Shown here piece after piece: positions 24,043 to 30,744 of a DNA stretch of 33,780 nt. The notes under the pieces are model-generated. The model saw only the letters and a program-made list of their open reading frames with translations. It was not told where the DNA came from and made no database searches. Every line of letters begins with the position of its first letter. The stretch's first letter is position 1. The stretch spans positions 1-33,780 of IMG/VR virus record IMGVR_UViG_3300046000_003914; one strand, written 5' to 3'. The position numbers and the translations under genes are program-made. This DNA comes from a virus.

Positions 24043-25146
24043 TTATGCAGCTTTCACTGCTGCGTCAAAGGTCGATTTCATGTTCTGCGGTAGACGTTCA
24101 CGGAGGATTCCGATAGCGTCGCTACTCATTCCGTCCACAATCTCGGCAATGGCTGAATCGTCGCCTTGCTCTATGCCTTCCCTGATGGCCGTGGCGCAAT
24201 CTTCGACAATGGATGCACCCTTGGATAGCAGGTCGCCCACAATGCGCTTGTACTTCGTTACAGAGCCTTTCTCAAAGCTGTTGTAAAGGTTCGTGAACAT
24301 GCTTTCATCCATCGTGCATTGCAGTACAAACATTCCGAGCGCGTCACTGTTCGTGATTAGTCCGTCAAAGTAGCCTTTCTGTTCGGCGCTGTAATTGCTC
24401 AAAGCTGGCGAGGACAGTATTGGCTCAAAGCCTTCATTCTCGTTTGACAGGTGTATGGCTTGTTCGATGCGGTCAAACTGATCTGTCTTCGGCCAGGTCT
24501 TCGATGCGCGGCGAATGACAGTCTTTTTAGCCTGTTCTTCAAACCAGTCCTTCCAAGGGCCAAAGCCTTTCTTGAAGCTCTCGGAGGATGCGCGAACCTT
24601 CTCAATCTCGGCAATGCTCATCTCGTTGGTGAGGTATTCCCCGGCGCGGGTCTTGGCAATGCACACAAAGCCCACTATGGGGCCGCGATCACGGAAGGAC
24701 TCATAAACGTGAGTCGGCTCTTTGTCGATGCCGTTGTTGACGTATGTATCCTTCTCATGGACTGGTTTAGCTTGGACCCATTGCATTGACCCGGTAATGG
24801 TTGCGAGGTCACACAGGCCGATGTAGGAAGGCTCAAGGAATATCCGAGATTGCCAGAAGTCGCGGCCATCGTTTCCCTTCACCTTCATGTTGCGGGTTAT
24901 GAGGTAGGCTTGCTTCTTGGCAGGGTTTAACGACAGCCCGATTGCTGCAATGTTGATAATCGCAGCGGCCAATGATTCAGGGCAGGACAATGCCGCATTC
25001 ATCAATTCCGGCTTGGATTGCAGGAGCTGAACGGCAAAACCTTTTTCAGATTCAAACTTGATTGAAGGAGCTGCAACTTTCTTGAAGCGTTCCTGGGTGA
25101 GATCAATCACTTTGTCGTAACGTGTTTCCTGCAATTGCGTTTCCAT
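24043..25146 (-). CDS. recT: RecT-family single-strand annealing protein
   Basis: The 367-residue protein pairs complementary single strands in phage recombination. The RecT signature is clear: KPELMNAALSCPESLAAAI, then AIGLSLNPAKKQAYLI (about residues 69-84), and later EPSYIGLCDLATITGSM with GPIVGFVCIAKTRAGEY. It is longer than Rac RecT (269 residues) because of a C-terminal extension (about residues 255-367) of unclear role. AAGGGGAAAATAAG precedes the ATG. No RecE-type exonuclease was found next to it or elsewhere, so resection may rely on the host or an unrecognised protein. Confidence 0.92.
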   Translation of the reverse strand: METQLQETRYDKVIDLTQERFKKVAAPSIKFESEKGFAVQLLQSKPELMNAALSCPESLAAAIINIAAIGLSLNPAKKQAYLITRNMKVKGNDGRDFWQSRIFLEPSYIGLCDLATITGSMQWVQAKPVHEKDTYVNNGIDKEPTHVYESFRDRGPIVGFVCIAKTRAGEYLTNEMSIAEIEKVRASSESFKKGFGPWKDWFEEQAKKTVIRRASKTWPKTDQFDRIEQAIHLSNENEGFEPILSSPALSNYSAEQKGYFDGLITNSDALGMFVLQCTMDESMFTNLYNSFEKGSVTKYKRIVGDLLSKGASIVEDCATAIREGIEQGDDSAIAEIVDGMSSDAIGILRERLPQNMKSTFDAAVKAA

Positions 25147-25147
25147 C

Positions 25148-25399
25148 TTATTTTCCCCTTGGCACTGTTCGCCCTTTCCCGGCGCTGTCTGTTGATTTTA
25201 CATACTCGGTACTATCGTCACCAATGCGCCTGTCGCCCTGCAATCGTCGTATCTCGGCGTTTAGTGCCAGCTCTCTATCTATTTCATACACATCGTCTGT
25301 AATGCGATTTCGTGACTGCTTCAGCTTACTGTCGGCCCACTTAATAGCAATGGCAAAGGCGACGAACAGAAAGCCAAACACGATGAATGCGTCTACCAT
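25148..25399 (-). CDS. Small membrane-anchored protein (83 aa)
   Basis: An N-terminal hydrophobic helix (DAFIVFGFLFVAFAIAIKWA) precedes a charged, helical cytoplasmic-type tail (KLKQSRNRITDDVYEIDREL). It overlaps the preceding gene by seven bases, and the recT ATG follows within two bases of its stop, so it is probably translated with RecT. No known family. A role in superinfection or host takeover is possible but not shown. Confidence 0.75.
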   Translation of the reverse strand: MVDAFIVFGFLFVAFAIAIKWADSKLKQSRNRITDDVYEIDRELALNAEIRRLQGDRRIGDDSTEYVKSTDSAGKGRTVPRGK

Positions 25400-25680
25400 G
25401 CCCGCCTCCCTGACCGCATACGCTCGCCCTGCTGGTCTTCTGCTTGCATGGTGAGCTTGCGGTCAAGCAATCGCTCAACCCATGCCAATGCCTGTTCTTC
25501 TGTTTCGTCGTCGATTGCCATAACGAACGGGATTGCATTTTTCCCATCTTTAAACGTCACTTTGTTAATGGCCATAAACTCAGGCATTCCCGGCGAATCA
25601 AAGCTCGGTGGTTCTTCCGCGAATCCATCGTAATCGACATAAACCAGATTGCCTTCAATAATCAAAGTCTCGACGCTCAT
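25393..25680 (-). CDS. Hypothetical early protein (95 aa)
   Basis: The 95-residue product has a beta-rich start (MSVETLIIEGNLVYVDYDG), an acidic middle (EEPPSFDSPGMPEF) and a short helix (EEQALAWVERLLDRKLTM). Similar short sequences occur in gammaproteobacterial phages without known function. It overlaps both neighbours by four to seven bases. Confidence 0.75.
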   Translation of the reverse strand: MSVETLIIEGNLVYVDYDGFAEEPPSFDSPGMPEFMAINKVTFKDGKNAIPFVMAIDDETEEQALAWVERLLDRKLTMQAEDQQGERMRSGRRAW

Positions 25681-25892
25681 ATAGTCACCTTTAGCGCTGC
25701 GCGAAGTCTTGCCATTGAACGCAAGTAATTGTGCCGAGTCTTGTTAAACATCCACCAAGAAACGGATTTGCAGACCGGCGTCGTATAAGAGTTAAGCTCT
25801 GCCTTTGCTCTGCGGTACTCGCGGCCATTGAACATCATCATGGTGCGGGCAGTGCGGATTTCAAACTGCTTAATGCTGGCGACATTGCTCAT
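25677..25892 (-). CDS. Hypothetical basic early protein (71 aa)
   Basis: From ATG 25892 (overlapping the stop of the preceding small ORF, ATGA, and following GGGGTGG) the product has 71 residues and is strongly basic (FNGREYRRAKAELNSY, FNKTRHNYLRSMARLRAALK). A longer reading from 25943 would cross the upstream ORF and is not favoured. Function unknown. Confidence 0.7.
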   Translation of the reverse strand: MSNVASIKQFEIRTARTMMMFNGREYRRAKAELNSYTTPVCKSVSWWMFNKTRHNYLRSMARLRAALKVTI

Positions 25893-25990
25893 AGCATCCA
25901 CCCCGCAGCGGTAATGAACGTCAATCCAAAAGCCAGAGCGCACACGATAAAAGGTGCAAACTTCTCTGCCAATTCTTCATTTCTTTTCAT
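25889..25990 (-). CDS. Small single-pass membrane protein (33 aa)
   Basis: The 33-residue peptide starts MKRNEELAEKF and continues with one hydrophobic helix (APFIVCALAFGLTFITAAG), ending GWML. GAAGGGGAAACAG precedes the ATG, a strong RBS of this genome's usual type. It overlaps the repressor-like gene by 14 bases and the next gene by four. It lies exactly where lambda-type early operons carry small membrane peptides; role unknown. Confidence 0.7.
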   Translation of the reverse strand: MKRNEELAEKFAPFIVCALAFGLTFITAAGWML

Positions 25991-26183
25991 TCTGTTTCCC
26001 CTTCCTTCTCTTTGCCAGCTTGCCGAGCCTGACCAGCTCAGTGCCGAGCGTGTAGTTTGGTGTTGCGTTCTTGCCTGTTAGTATCTGACTGATTGCTGGC
26101 TGGGTTACATTGCAGAGGATCGCAATATCGCCCTGGGTAGCTCCGGCATCCATCATCTCTCTAATTGCCTCTTGCGGTGTCAT
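25977..26183 (-). CDS. Cro/CI-type HTH regulator (68 aa)
   Basis: A 68-residue protein with an HTH_3-like core: EAIREMMDAGATQGDIAILC, then VTQPAISQILTGKNATPNY, and a basic tail (KRRKGKQNEKK). It is too short for a repressor with a C-terminal oligomerisation or cleavage domain, so it acts more like Cro or a mini-repressor. It is the first gene transcribed leftward from the divergent promoter region. Expected to bind operator sites in 26184-26335. Confidence 0.88.
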   Translation of the reverse strand: MTPQEAIREMMDAGATQGDIAILCNVTQPAISQILTGKNATPNYTLGTELVRLGKLAKRRKGKQNEKK

Positions 26184-26212
26184 TGTTATCGCCCTTCCTG
26201 ATTTGAGATGCC

Positions 26213-26241
26213 ATCGTATAACGGAGCTTATCGGCGGTCAA
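26213..26241 (-). promoter_or_regulatory. Leftward early promoter candidate
   Basis: On the minus strand TTGACC (26241-26236) is followed after 17 bases by TACGAT (26218-26213). The -35 matches consensus at five of six positions. It drives the HTH gene and the leftward operon. The dyad TTATCG (26228-26233) / CGATAA (26249-26254) spans the -35 and may be an operator. Confidence 0.6.
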
Positions 26242-26274
26242 CAAGTTTCGATAAATAAAGTTATGCAAAAAGAC

Positions 26275-26303
26275 TTGCACTCTGCTTGAGAGTTTGCCAA
26301 GAT
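26275..26303 (+). promoter_or_regulatory. Rightward early promoter candidate with operator dyad
   Basis: TTGCAC (26275-26280), a 17-base spacer and CAAGAT (26298-26303) precede the winged-helix gene by about 30 bases. Inside the spacer region is ACTCT-GCTTG-AGAGT (26279-26293), a perfect 5-bp dyad suited to a dimeric repressor. Confidence 0.55.
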
Positions 26304-26335
26304 GTGCCGACTAAAACAAAAAAGGAAAAGATAGA

Positions 26336-26533
26336 ATGACCTACAAGCAGCAACAAGCCTTTGGGTTTATTGCGCTGCACCCTGGCTGTTCAATCAAGGA
26401 GCTTGCCGAGCACTGCGGCATCACTCACCAGTCAGCGTATGAGCGCATAGGTCAACTGAAGCGAGATGGCCTGATCAGCACAGGACTCAAGCACCAAAAG
26501 CGAAGGATCAAGGTTATAGCGCCTCCCTTGTAA
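26336..26533 (+). CDS. Winged-helix / HTH regulator (65 aa)
   Basis: The 65-residue product is almost all one winged-helix domain: CSIKELAEHCGITHQSAYER is the HTH, and IGQLKRDGLISTGLKHQKRRIKV looks like the wing. Single-domain MarR-like proteins of this size are common at the head of the right early operon. AAAAAAGGAAAAGATAG lies before the ATG. It may serve as a Cro analogue opposing the leftward HTH protein; this is inference. Confidence 0.85.
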   Translation: MTYKQQQAFGFIALHPGCSIKELAEHCGITHQSAYERIGQLKRDGLISTGLKHQKRRIKVIAPPL

Positions 26534-26565
26534 CAGCCGGGAAGGTGGAATAGAACGAAAGGGGA

Positions 26566-26594
26566 TTGCTAATAATTATGGCGAATTATATAAT
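26566..26594 (+). promoter_or_regulatory. Promoter inside the RHH gene start
   Basis: TTGCTA (26566-26571), a 17-base spacer and a perfect TATAAT (26589-26594). Transcription would start near 26601, beside an in-frame ATG at 26602, so it may give a leaderless mRNA for a 46-residue form of the RHH protein. Confidence 0.5.
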
Positions 26595-26742
26595 GCGTAA
26601 CATGAAGACAGAAACACTATGCGTTACATTGCCCGCCGATCTGCGAAAGAAGCTGGTTGAGCTGGCAAAGAAGGAATCACGGAACGTCTCTAACATGACA
26701 GCCGTGCTACTTGAGGAAGCTATAAAAAACAAAGCCGCCTAA
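26578..26742 (+). CDS. Ribbon-helix-helix (Arc/MetJ-type) regulator (54 aa)
   Basis: From ATG 26578 the product has 54 residues. The strand KTETLCVTLPADL is followed by helix RKKLVELAKKESRN and VSNMTAVLLEEAI, the classic beta-alpha-alpha layout. In-frame ATGs at 26593 and 26602 are alternatives: the MKTETLCVTL start gives just the RHH core and would suit the internal promoter. AAAGGGG lies 13 bases before 26578, a rather long spacing. Likely a dimeric DNA-binding repressor of this operon, possibly of its own gene through the boxes at 26593-26629. Confidence 0.8.
   Translation: MANYIMRNMKTETLCVTLPADLRKKLVELAKKESRNVSNMTAVLLEEAIKNKAA
26593..26629 (+). promoter_or_regulatory. Tandem operator-like boxes
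   Basis: ATGCGTAACAT (26593-26603) and ATGCGTTACAT (26619-26629) differ at one base and are spaced 26 bp start to start. The copies lie in different codon frames, so protein repetition does not explain them. They overlap the -10 and start site of the internal promoter. RHH proteins usually bind such paired sites. Confidence 0.5.
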
Positions 26743-26764
26743 CCTTGACGGGGAGGGGCGGCTT
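26732..26764 (+). other. GC-rich stem-loop over RHH stop
   Basis: AAGCCGCC (26732-26739) pairs perfectly with GGCGGCTT (26757-26764) around 17 bases. The following bases (CATTATC) are not a proper U-run, so it may be a weak attenuator or pause element upstream of the replication gene. Confidence 0.5.
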
Positions 26765-26788
26765 CATTATCACAACTGGAAGTATTAT

Positions 26789-27706
26789 ATGCCAAGAGCG
26801 CGCAATATCAAACACTCCTTTTTTGTGAGTGAGCAGGTTGCAGACAATTGCCCAATGGGCAGGCTTCTTTTTATCGGACTATGGACAATTGCAGACTACA
26901 AAGGCAATTTGCTCTGGAAGCCGAGAACCATCAAAGCCCAATTATTTCCCTTCGACGAATGCGATCTTGAGTCGCTCGCGATTAATCTGGATAAGTCTGG
27001 ATTAATCCGGTTCTACTCGGTAGACGGTTCGACATACGTCAATATACCCGGATTCCTTCGTCACCAGAACCCGCACAAAAATGAAAAAGCGAAACCTTCT
27101 GAAGTTCCAGACTTTACAGCAGAGCTTTCGCAACCTATTGAAAACAAAAGACTCGCGAATAATCCAGATAAGTCGCGATTAAATCACGATGAGAACGGGA
27201 GTATTCCTGCTGATTCCTGTTTCCTGATTGCTGATTCCTTATCCCTGAATCCTGATCACCTGAATCCTGAATCCAGTTCCCAGCCTCCGGCTGTTTGCGT
27301 CGATGCTTCGCAATCGTCGCCAGCGGCAAAGCGGGCAGCAAAGCCTAAGCAGGAAACCAAAGGCGCGGAAACATGGGGGGCATATTCTAATGCTTACTAC
27401 TCACGATACGGAGTTGACCCGGTACGCAATGCGAAGACCAATTCCATGATTACCCAGCTTGTTGACAGATTGGGCGAGGATGACGCTCCGCACGTTGCAG
27501 CGTTCTACATCCATCACAGCAATAGCTTCTACGTTGCCAATGGGCACTCTGTTGGGATGCTGCTTAGGGATGCTGAGAAGCTACGCACGGAATGGGCAAC
27601 AGGCCGAAAGGTAACCCAGACAATGGCACGGCAGGTAGACCGCACAGCCAGCAACGCATTCGCCAATATGTTGACCGCACAGGAGCAAGGCAATGACCGT
27701 AAGTAA
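26789..27706 (+). CDS. Replication initiator (lambda O-like organisation)
   Basis: The 305-residue protein has an N-terminal winged-helix-type domain (FVSEQVADNCPMGRLLFIG, then LWKPRTIKAQLFPFD), a Pro/Ser/Asn-rich linker (about residues 115-195) and a C-terminal helical domain (GAYSNAYYSRYGVDPVR to SVGMLLRDAEKLRTEW). Phage replisome organisers have this plan: origin-binding N-terminus, linker, helicase or loader-binding C-terminus. The linker is encoded by direct repeats (27203-27275) like the iterons in lambda O. The stop overlaps the next gene by 14 bases. Function is inferred from architecture and position. Confidence 0.75.
   Translation: MPRARNIKHSFFVSEQVADNCPMGRLLFIGLWTIADYKGNLLWKPRTIKAQLFPFDECDLESLAINLDKSGLIRFYSVDGSTYVNIPGFLRHQNPHKNEKAKPSEVPDFTAELSQPIENKRLANNPDKSRLNHDENGSIPADSCFLIADSLSLNPDHLNPESSSQPPAVCVDASQSSPAAKRAAKPKQETKGAETWGAYSNAYYSRYGVDPVRNAKTNSMITQLVDRLGEDDAPHVAAFYIHHSNSFYVANGHSVGMLLRDAEKLRTEWATGRKVTQTMARQVDRTASNAFANMLTAQEQGNDRK
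27203..27275 (+). repeat. Iteron-like direct repeats, candidate replication origin
   Basis: CCTGAATCCTGA occurs at 27244-27255 and 27259-27270 (15-bp period). GCTGATTCCT occurs at 27209-27218 and 27230-27239 (21-bp period). Related ATTCCTG and TTTCCTGATTG units lie at 27203 and 27220. They encode the low-complexity linker (SLNPDHLNPESSS). Repeats within the initiator gene are the hallmark of lambda-type origins. Confidence 0.6.
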
Positions 27707-28412
27707 CCGAGTAATTCAAGAGCTGGCCGTTACTGCTGAACTGTGCGGAACGGAAATGAGCGATGCTGCTGCGCGTGTTATGTGTGCGGAGCTTGCCGTA
27801 TACCCAGAGCAGGTTGTGCTTGGTGCGCTGTCTAAGCTGCGCCGAGAGCATCAAGGGCGGTTTACCCTTGCAGCGATAATTTCTCGGCTTGATGATGGCA
27901 GACCGGGTGTCGAGGAGGCTTGGGCAATGTACCCAAAAGAGGAATCAGAGAGCGCGGCGGTTACAACGGAGATGCAACTGGCGATGCACTCGGCGTATCA
28001 GCTCATCCAAGATGGCGACAGGATAGCGGCAAGGATGGCATTCAAAGAGTGCTATGAGCGTATCGTCTCAAAGAATCGAGCAGAGCGCATACCTGTCGTG
28101 TGGCAGATGACTCTCGGGTTTGACAAGAGCGGAAGAGAGGCGGCATTGATCGATGCGACAGTGCGCGGCCTGATTGGTGCAGATCACGCGATGAGCCTGC
28201 TTCCTCACGAATTCAGAGAGCGGTTTGCTGAGTCTGTAGGGCAACCAGGATTATTGCTGGCGCACGAAAAAGGCGTAGACCCTGAAGGATTAAAACGGGT
28301 GAAAGGAATCATTGCCGGGTTAGGCCGAATCGACAAACAACCGGAGCCAGTGCAATCATACGAAAAAACGAGAGAAGCCTTAGATAATCTGAAAAAGCTG
28401 TTTGGGAAGTAA
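27693..28412 (+). CDS. Replication-associated protein, possible helicase loader
   Basis: The 239 residues carry an N-terminal region (AARVMCAELAVYPEQVVLGALSKLRREHQGRFTLAAI, then SRLDDGRPGVEEAWAMYP) that recurs in uncharacterised phage proteins downstream of replication initiators. The rest is helical. No Walker A is present, so it is not a DnaC-type ATPase. The P-gene position suggests helicase recruitment. It overlaps the initiator gene by 14 bases and has AAGG before the ATG. Confidence 0.65.
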   Translation: MTVSNRVIQELAVTAELCGTEMSDAAARVMCAELAVYPEQVVLGALSKLRREHQGRFTLAAIISRLDDGRPGVEEAWAMYPKEESESAAVTTEMQLAMHSAYQLIQDGDRIAARMAFKECYERIVSKNRAERIPVVWQMTLGFDKSGREAALIDATVRGLIGADHAMSLLPHEFRERFAESVGQPGLLLAHEKGVDPEGLKRVKGIIAGLGRIDKQPEPVQSYEKTREALDNLKKLFGK

Positions 28413-28415
28413 GCA

Positions 28416-28616
28416 GTGGACGAAATCAGGCCGAGGCATTACCTGGCAGCTTATCTCAAGGCCGGGGGCAACAGAGACAAGGAGCGCGAGGCACTAGCTG
28501 GATGCCCGGAAGAATGGAAAGAGCTTGTTAAAACTCACATCAAAATTCAAAAGGGGAAAAACAATGAGCGAACCGCAAAACAAAGCAATCAAGGATTACC
28601 TGCAAAGAGGATATGA
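28416..28616 (+). CDS. Hypothetical early protein, GTG start (66 aa)
   Basis: The start is GTG 28416, three bases after the upstream stop, with GGGAAG nearby. The product begins MDEIRPRHYLAAYLKAGG and has a helical ERE...EEWKELVKTHIKIQ segment. Its last 17 codons overlap the next gene's start in another frame, and that gene's RBS lies inside it. Function unknown. Confidence 0.6.
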   Translation: MDEIRPRHYLAAYLKAGGNRDKEREALAGCPEEWKELVKTHIKIQKGKNNERTAKQSNQGLPAKRI

Positions 28617-28797
28617 GCTGACGCACTTGCAGGCAGAGCAATTGTTTGGCTGTAGTCGTCTAGCGGCCAGGGTCCATGACCTCAAGGCTCAGGGGTGCGA
28701 CATTGAAAGCAGATGGCTCGACGTTGGCGACAAGAGCTTTAAAGCCTATCGCATGAGGATAGACAGGGCGAGTCTGGCGCAATCGGTGGGTCTATGA
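28564..28797 (+). CDS. HTH domain protein (77 aa)
   Basis: The start ATG 28564 follows AAAGGGGAAAAACA. The product (MSEPQNKAIKDYLQ; TLQAEQLFGCSRLAARVHDL-like, here THLQAEQLFGCSRLAARVHD) is the phage HTH family in which a G-x2-LT...A...FG..RL..RI.DL pattern forms the fold. It is probably a small DNA-binding regulator of the right early operon. Confidence 0.85.
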   Translation: MSEPQNKAIKDYLQRGYELTHLQAEQLFGCSRLAARVHDLKAQGCDIESRWLDVGDKSFKAYRMRIDRASLAQSVGL

Positions 28798-28857
28798 CCC
28801 TGGACGCTAATCTTTGGCTCCAGACCGGAAGCCCGGTAAAACAACAAGGGGAAGAAA

Positions 28858-28998
28858 ATGGCAGAGTTCTTGAAGTACGCGATCAAGGAAAAATATCGCC
28901 AGATGCACCGCTGCCAGCCGGAGGAGCTTCGGCAGCTCAGATTCGACACTGCGATAATGTGGCGGCGATTGAGGCGGGAGCACCGGAGGTCGGTATAG
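28858..28998 (+). CDS. Small hypothetical protein (46 aa)
   Basis: From ATG 28858 with AAGGGGAAGAA immediately upstream. The basic 46-residue peptide reads MAEFLKYAIKEKYRQMH to RREHRRSV. The next ATG follows its TAG directly. An alternative longer ORF in another frame from 28794 has no RBS and a poor composition, and is rejected. Function unknown. Confidence 0.65.
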   Translation: MAEFLKYAIKEKYRQMHRCQPEELRQLRFDTAIMWRRLRREHRRSV

Positions 28999-29175
28999 AT
29001 GCGAAACTTTGGGGAAAATAACGGGCGTGTGAAAGTGCCGTTTGAGACGGTGAGCGAGATCCGCCATTGCTACCACAGGCACGGAGCAAGACCAAGAGAC
29101 CTTGCCAGCCAGTACGGAGTGAGCATCAATACAATTTGGGATTGGGTGCGATACAAAACGAGGGTGAATCAGTGA
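28999..29175 (+). CDS. Small HTH protein (58 aa)
   Basis: The 58-residue product contains a resolvase/transposase-type HTH: FETVSEIRHCYHRHG, then RPRDLASQYGVSINTIWDWV (about residues 31-50). It follows the preceding gene without a gap and overlaps the next start (GTGA). Likely a DNA-binding regulator; target unknown. Confidence 0.75.
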   Translation: MRNFGENNGRVKVPFETVSEIRHCYHRHGARPRDLASQYGVSINTIWDWVRYKTRVNQ

Positions 29176-29642
29176 CCACCTTGCAGCTAATTAAGATGCC
29201 GGGGGGCATGCTGAGACCTGCAAATCAAGTTGATGCTGACAAGCTGGAGAAAGTGCAGAACGGGAGATTACTAAACGCTGAAATCACTCAACCCAGAAAC
29301 CCCGCATTTCATCGCAAGATGTTTGCATTGTTTAACTTTGGGTTTGAGTATTGGACGCCTGAAGTGGAAAGCGTGAACGGGGTTACGCCTGAAAAGAATT
29401 TCGAGAGATTCCGCAAGGATGTATTGATTCTCGCCGGATTCCGCACAATGGTTGTCAATGTCAAGAATGAAGTCAGGTATGAGGCTGAGTCTATGAGCTT
29501 TGCGGCGATGGATGAAACAAAGTTTGCCGAGGCATACCAGTCTGTTTTCAATGTGATTTGGAGAATAGTCCTTTCCCGCATTGACGGGCTAACGGAGCAA
29601 GTGGTAGAAAATACAATCAATCAGATGTTGAGTTTTGATTGA
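29172..29642 (+). CDS. DUF1367-like protein
   Basis: GTG 29172 overlaps the preceding stop (GTGA) and follows GAGGG. The 156-residue product matches the pattern of DUF1367: TLQLIKMPGGMLRPANQ at the start, RNPAFHRKMFALFNFGFEYW (about residues 42-61) and SFAAMDETKFAEAYQSVFNV near the end. It lacks the central insertion of the longer enterobacterial members (about 190 residues). Such proteins are found near NinB/NinG recombination genes in lambdoid phages. Biochemical function not established. Confidence 0.85.
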   Translation: MTTLQLIKMPGGMLRPANQVDADKLEKVQNGRLLNAEITQPRNPAFHRKMFALFNFGFEYWTPEVESVNGVTPEKNFERFRKDVLILAGFRTMVVNVKNEVRYEAESMSFAAMDETKFAEAYQSVFNVIWRIVLSRIDGLTEQVVENTINQMLSFD

Positions 29643-29670
29643 ATCAACGAGAGCAACAAGGGGAACAATA

Positions 29671-29856
29671 ATGAGAAGCGAAACCCGGATTAAGGCATTA
29701 GACATTACCGCGCAGATAGAAGCATTTTTCCAAAGCGGCGGCGCGGTCAAGCAGTGTCCTGCTGGGTCGGCCATCCGTGACGATGATGGACTGTCACCCA
29801 GGCAGATAGGCGAGCAAACCTACGCAGTGATGAAGGAAAAGGAGGCGGCCAAATGA
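29671..29856 (+). CDS. Small hypothetical protein (61 aa)
   Basis: ATG 29671 follows AAGGGGAACAATA, a strong RBS of this genome's usual type. The product (MRSETRIKALDITAQIEAFF ... KEKEAAK) includes a FQSGGAVKQCPAGSA segment that recurs in short phage early proteins. It overlaps the next gene by four bases. Function unknown. Confidence 0.75.
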   Translation: MRSETRIKALDITAQIEAFFQSGGAVKQCPAGSAIRDDDGLSPRQIGEQTYAVMKEKEAAK

Positions 29857-30137
29857 GCTATTTTGCAGAGGTAACGCATACCGAGTGCGTCAATCGAATG
29901 CTATCAGTCAAGGACAGCGTACAGGAGCGCACAGCATTAGAGCTAAAGGTGCTCAGTGCGCTGGATGCAGCAAAAGAAGCGTACTTTGCAGCAGGTGGGA
30001 AAGTTGACGTAAGGGCGGCGTTTGAAATGCAAGACCCTGAGAGCGAGGGCGCAAAGCAAGGGAGAATAGACGCTCTTCGGCAATACGATCTCAACCATCA
30101 GCGGCAGGCAATCAGAGTCAGCAAACGTGGCAAATAG
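29853..30137 (+). CDS. Hypothetical early protein (94 aa)
   Basis: The 94-residue product has helices (VKDSVQERTALELKVLSALDAA) and a basic end (NHQRQAIRVSKRGK). GGAGG precedes the ATG. Its stop lies 11 bases inside the ninG gene, so it is likely coupled to it. Function unknown. Confidence 0.75.
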   Translation: MSYFAEVTHTECVNRMLSVKDSVQERTALELKVLSALDAAKEAYFAAGGKVDVRAAFEMQDPESEGAKQGRIDALRQYDLNHQRQAIRVSKRGK

Positions 30138-30699
30138 CAAAAGGCGCTGCGCAGCCTGCAAGAGCTATTTCAGGCCGGAGCAGACATTCCCTGGCACTGT
30201 GTCTTGGTGCTCGCCTGAATGCGGTCTAATCGTCGCACAGAAGCGTGCCCCTGCTGTTAAGCGCAAGGAGGCAGCGCAGGAGCGAGCGCAGAATACTGAG
30301 GCGAGGGAACGTATCAAGACTGTTGCGAAATGGCGTGCGGAGGCTCAGGCAGCGTGCAATCAGTATATCCGTGAGCGTGATAAAGGTTTTCCGTGCGTAT
30401 CATGCGACAAGCCAGACGATGGAAGCCATCAGAGGCACGCAAGCCACTACCGGAGCGTGAAAGCGTGTTCCAGCCTCCGCTACCATCCGTGGAACATCTA
30501 CGCATCGTGCGCTCAGTGCAACTCACACTTAAGCGGAAACCTGCTGGAATTCCGCATTCGCTTGGTTCGTCGGTACGGCCAAGAGCGGGTGGATTGGCTT
30601 GAATCTCAGAATGGAGTGACCCGGTACACAATCGAAGACCTGAAGCGCATAAAGGCCGAGTACAAGGATAAGCTGAAGGCTTTGCGCCAAAGCGAATAA
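30127..30699 (+). CDS. ninG: NinG/Rap recombination nuclease
   Basis: This is the lambda Rap family, a structure-specific endonuclease that cuts recombination intermediates and boosts Red/RecT recombination. The 190-residue product has the N-terminal zinc cluster (C8-x2-C11 ... C28-x3-C32) and the HNH-type centre with CVSCDKP, SHQRHASHYRSV and CAQCNSHLSGN. GTG 30127 is the start in frame; SD is weak and translation is probably coupled to the upstream gene. Fits with recT elsewhere in the genome. Confidence 0.93.
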   Translation: MANSKRRCAACKSYFRPEQTFPGTVSWCSPECGLIVAQKRAPAVKRKEAAQERAQNTEARERIKTVAKWRAEAQAACNQYIRERDKGFPCVSCDKPDDGSHQRHASHYRSVKACSSLRYHPWNIYASCAQCNSHLSGNLLEFRIRLVRRYGQERVDWLESQNGVTRYTIEDLKRIKAEYKDKLKALRQSE

Positions 30700-30744
30700 A
30701 AATATCGATTAAATTACAGGAAAGGCTGTACTATCGTGTAAAAA

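Noticed and set aside
27135-27341. CRISPR-like array suggested by regularly spaced repeats
   Set aside because: Repeats are short (10-12 bp), with 15-21 bp periods and no unique spacers; they fit iterons in a coding linker.
28794-29021. 75-residue plus ORF spanning 28794-29021
   Set aside because: It overlaps two better candidates (28858-28998 and 28999-29175) with strong RBS or tight coupling, and lacks an RBS of its own.
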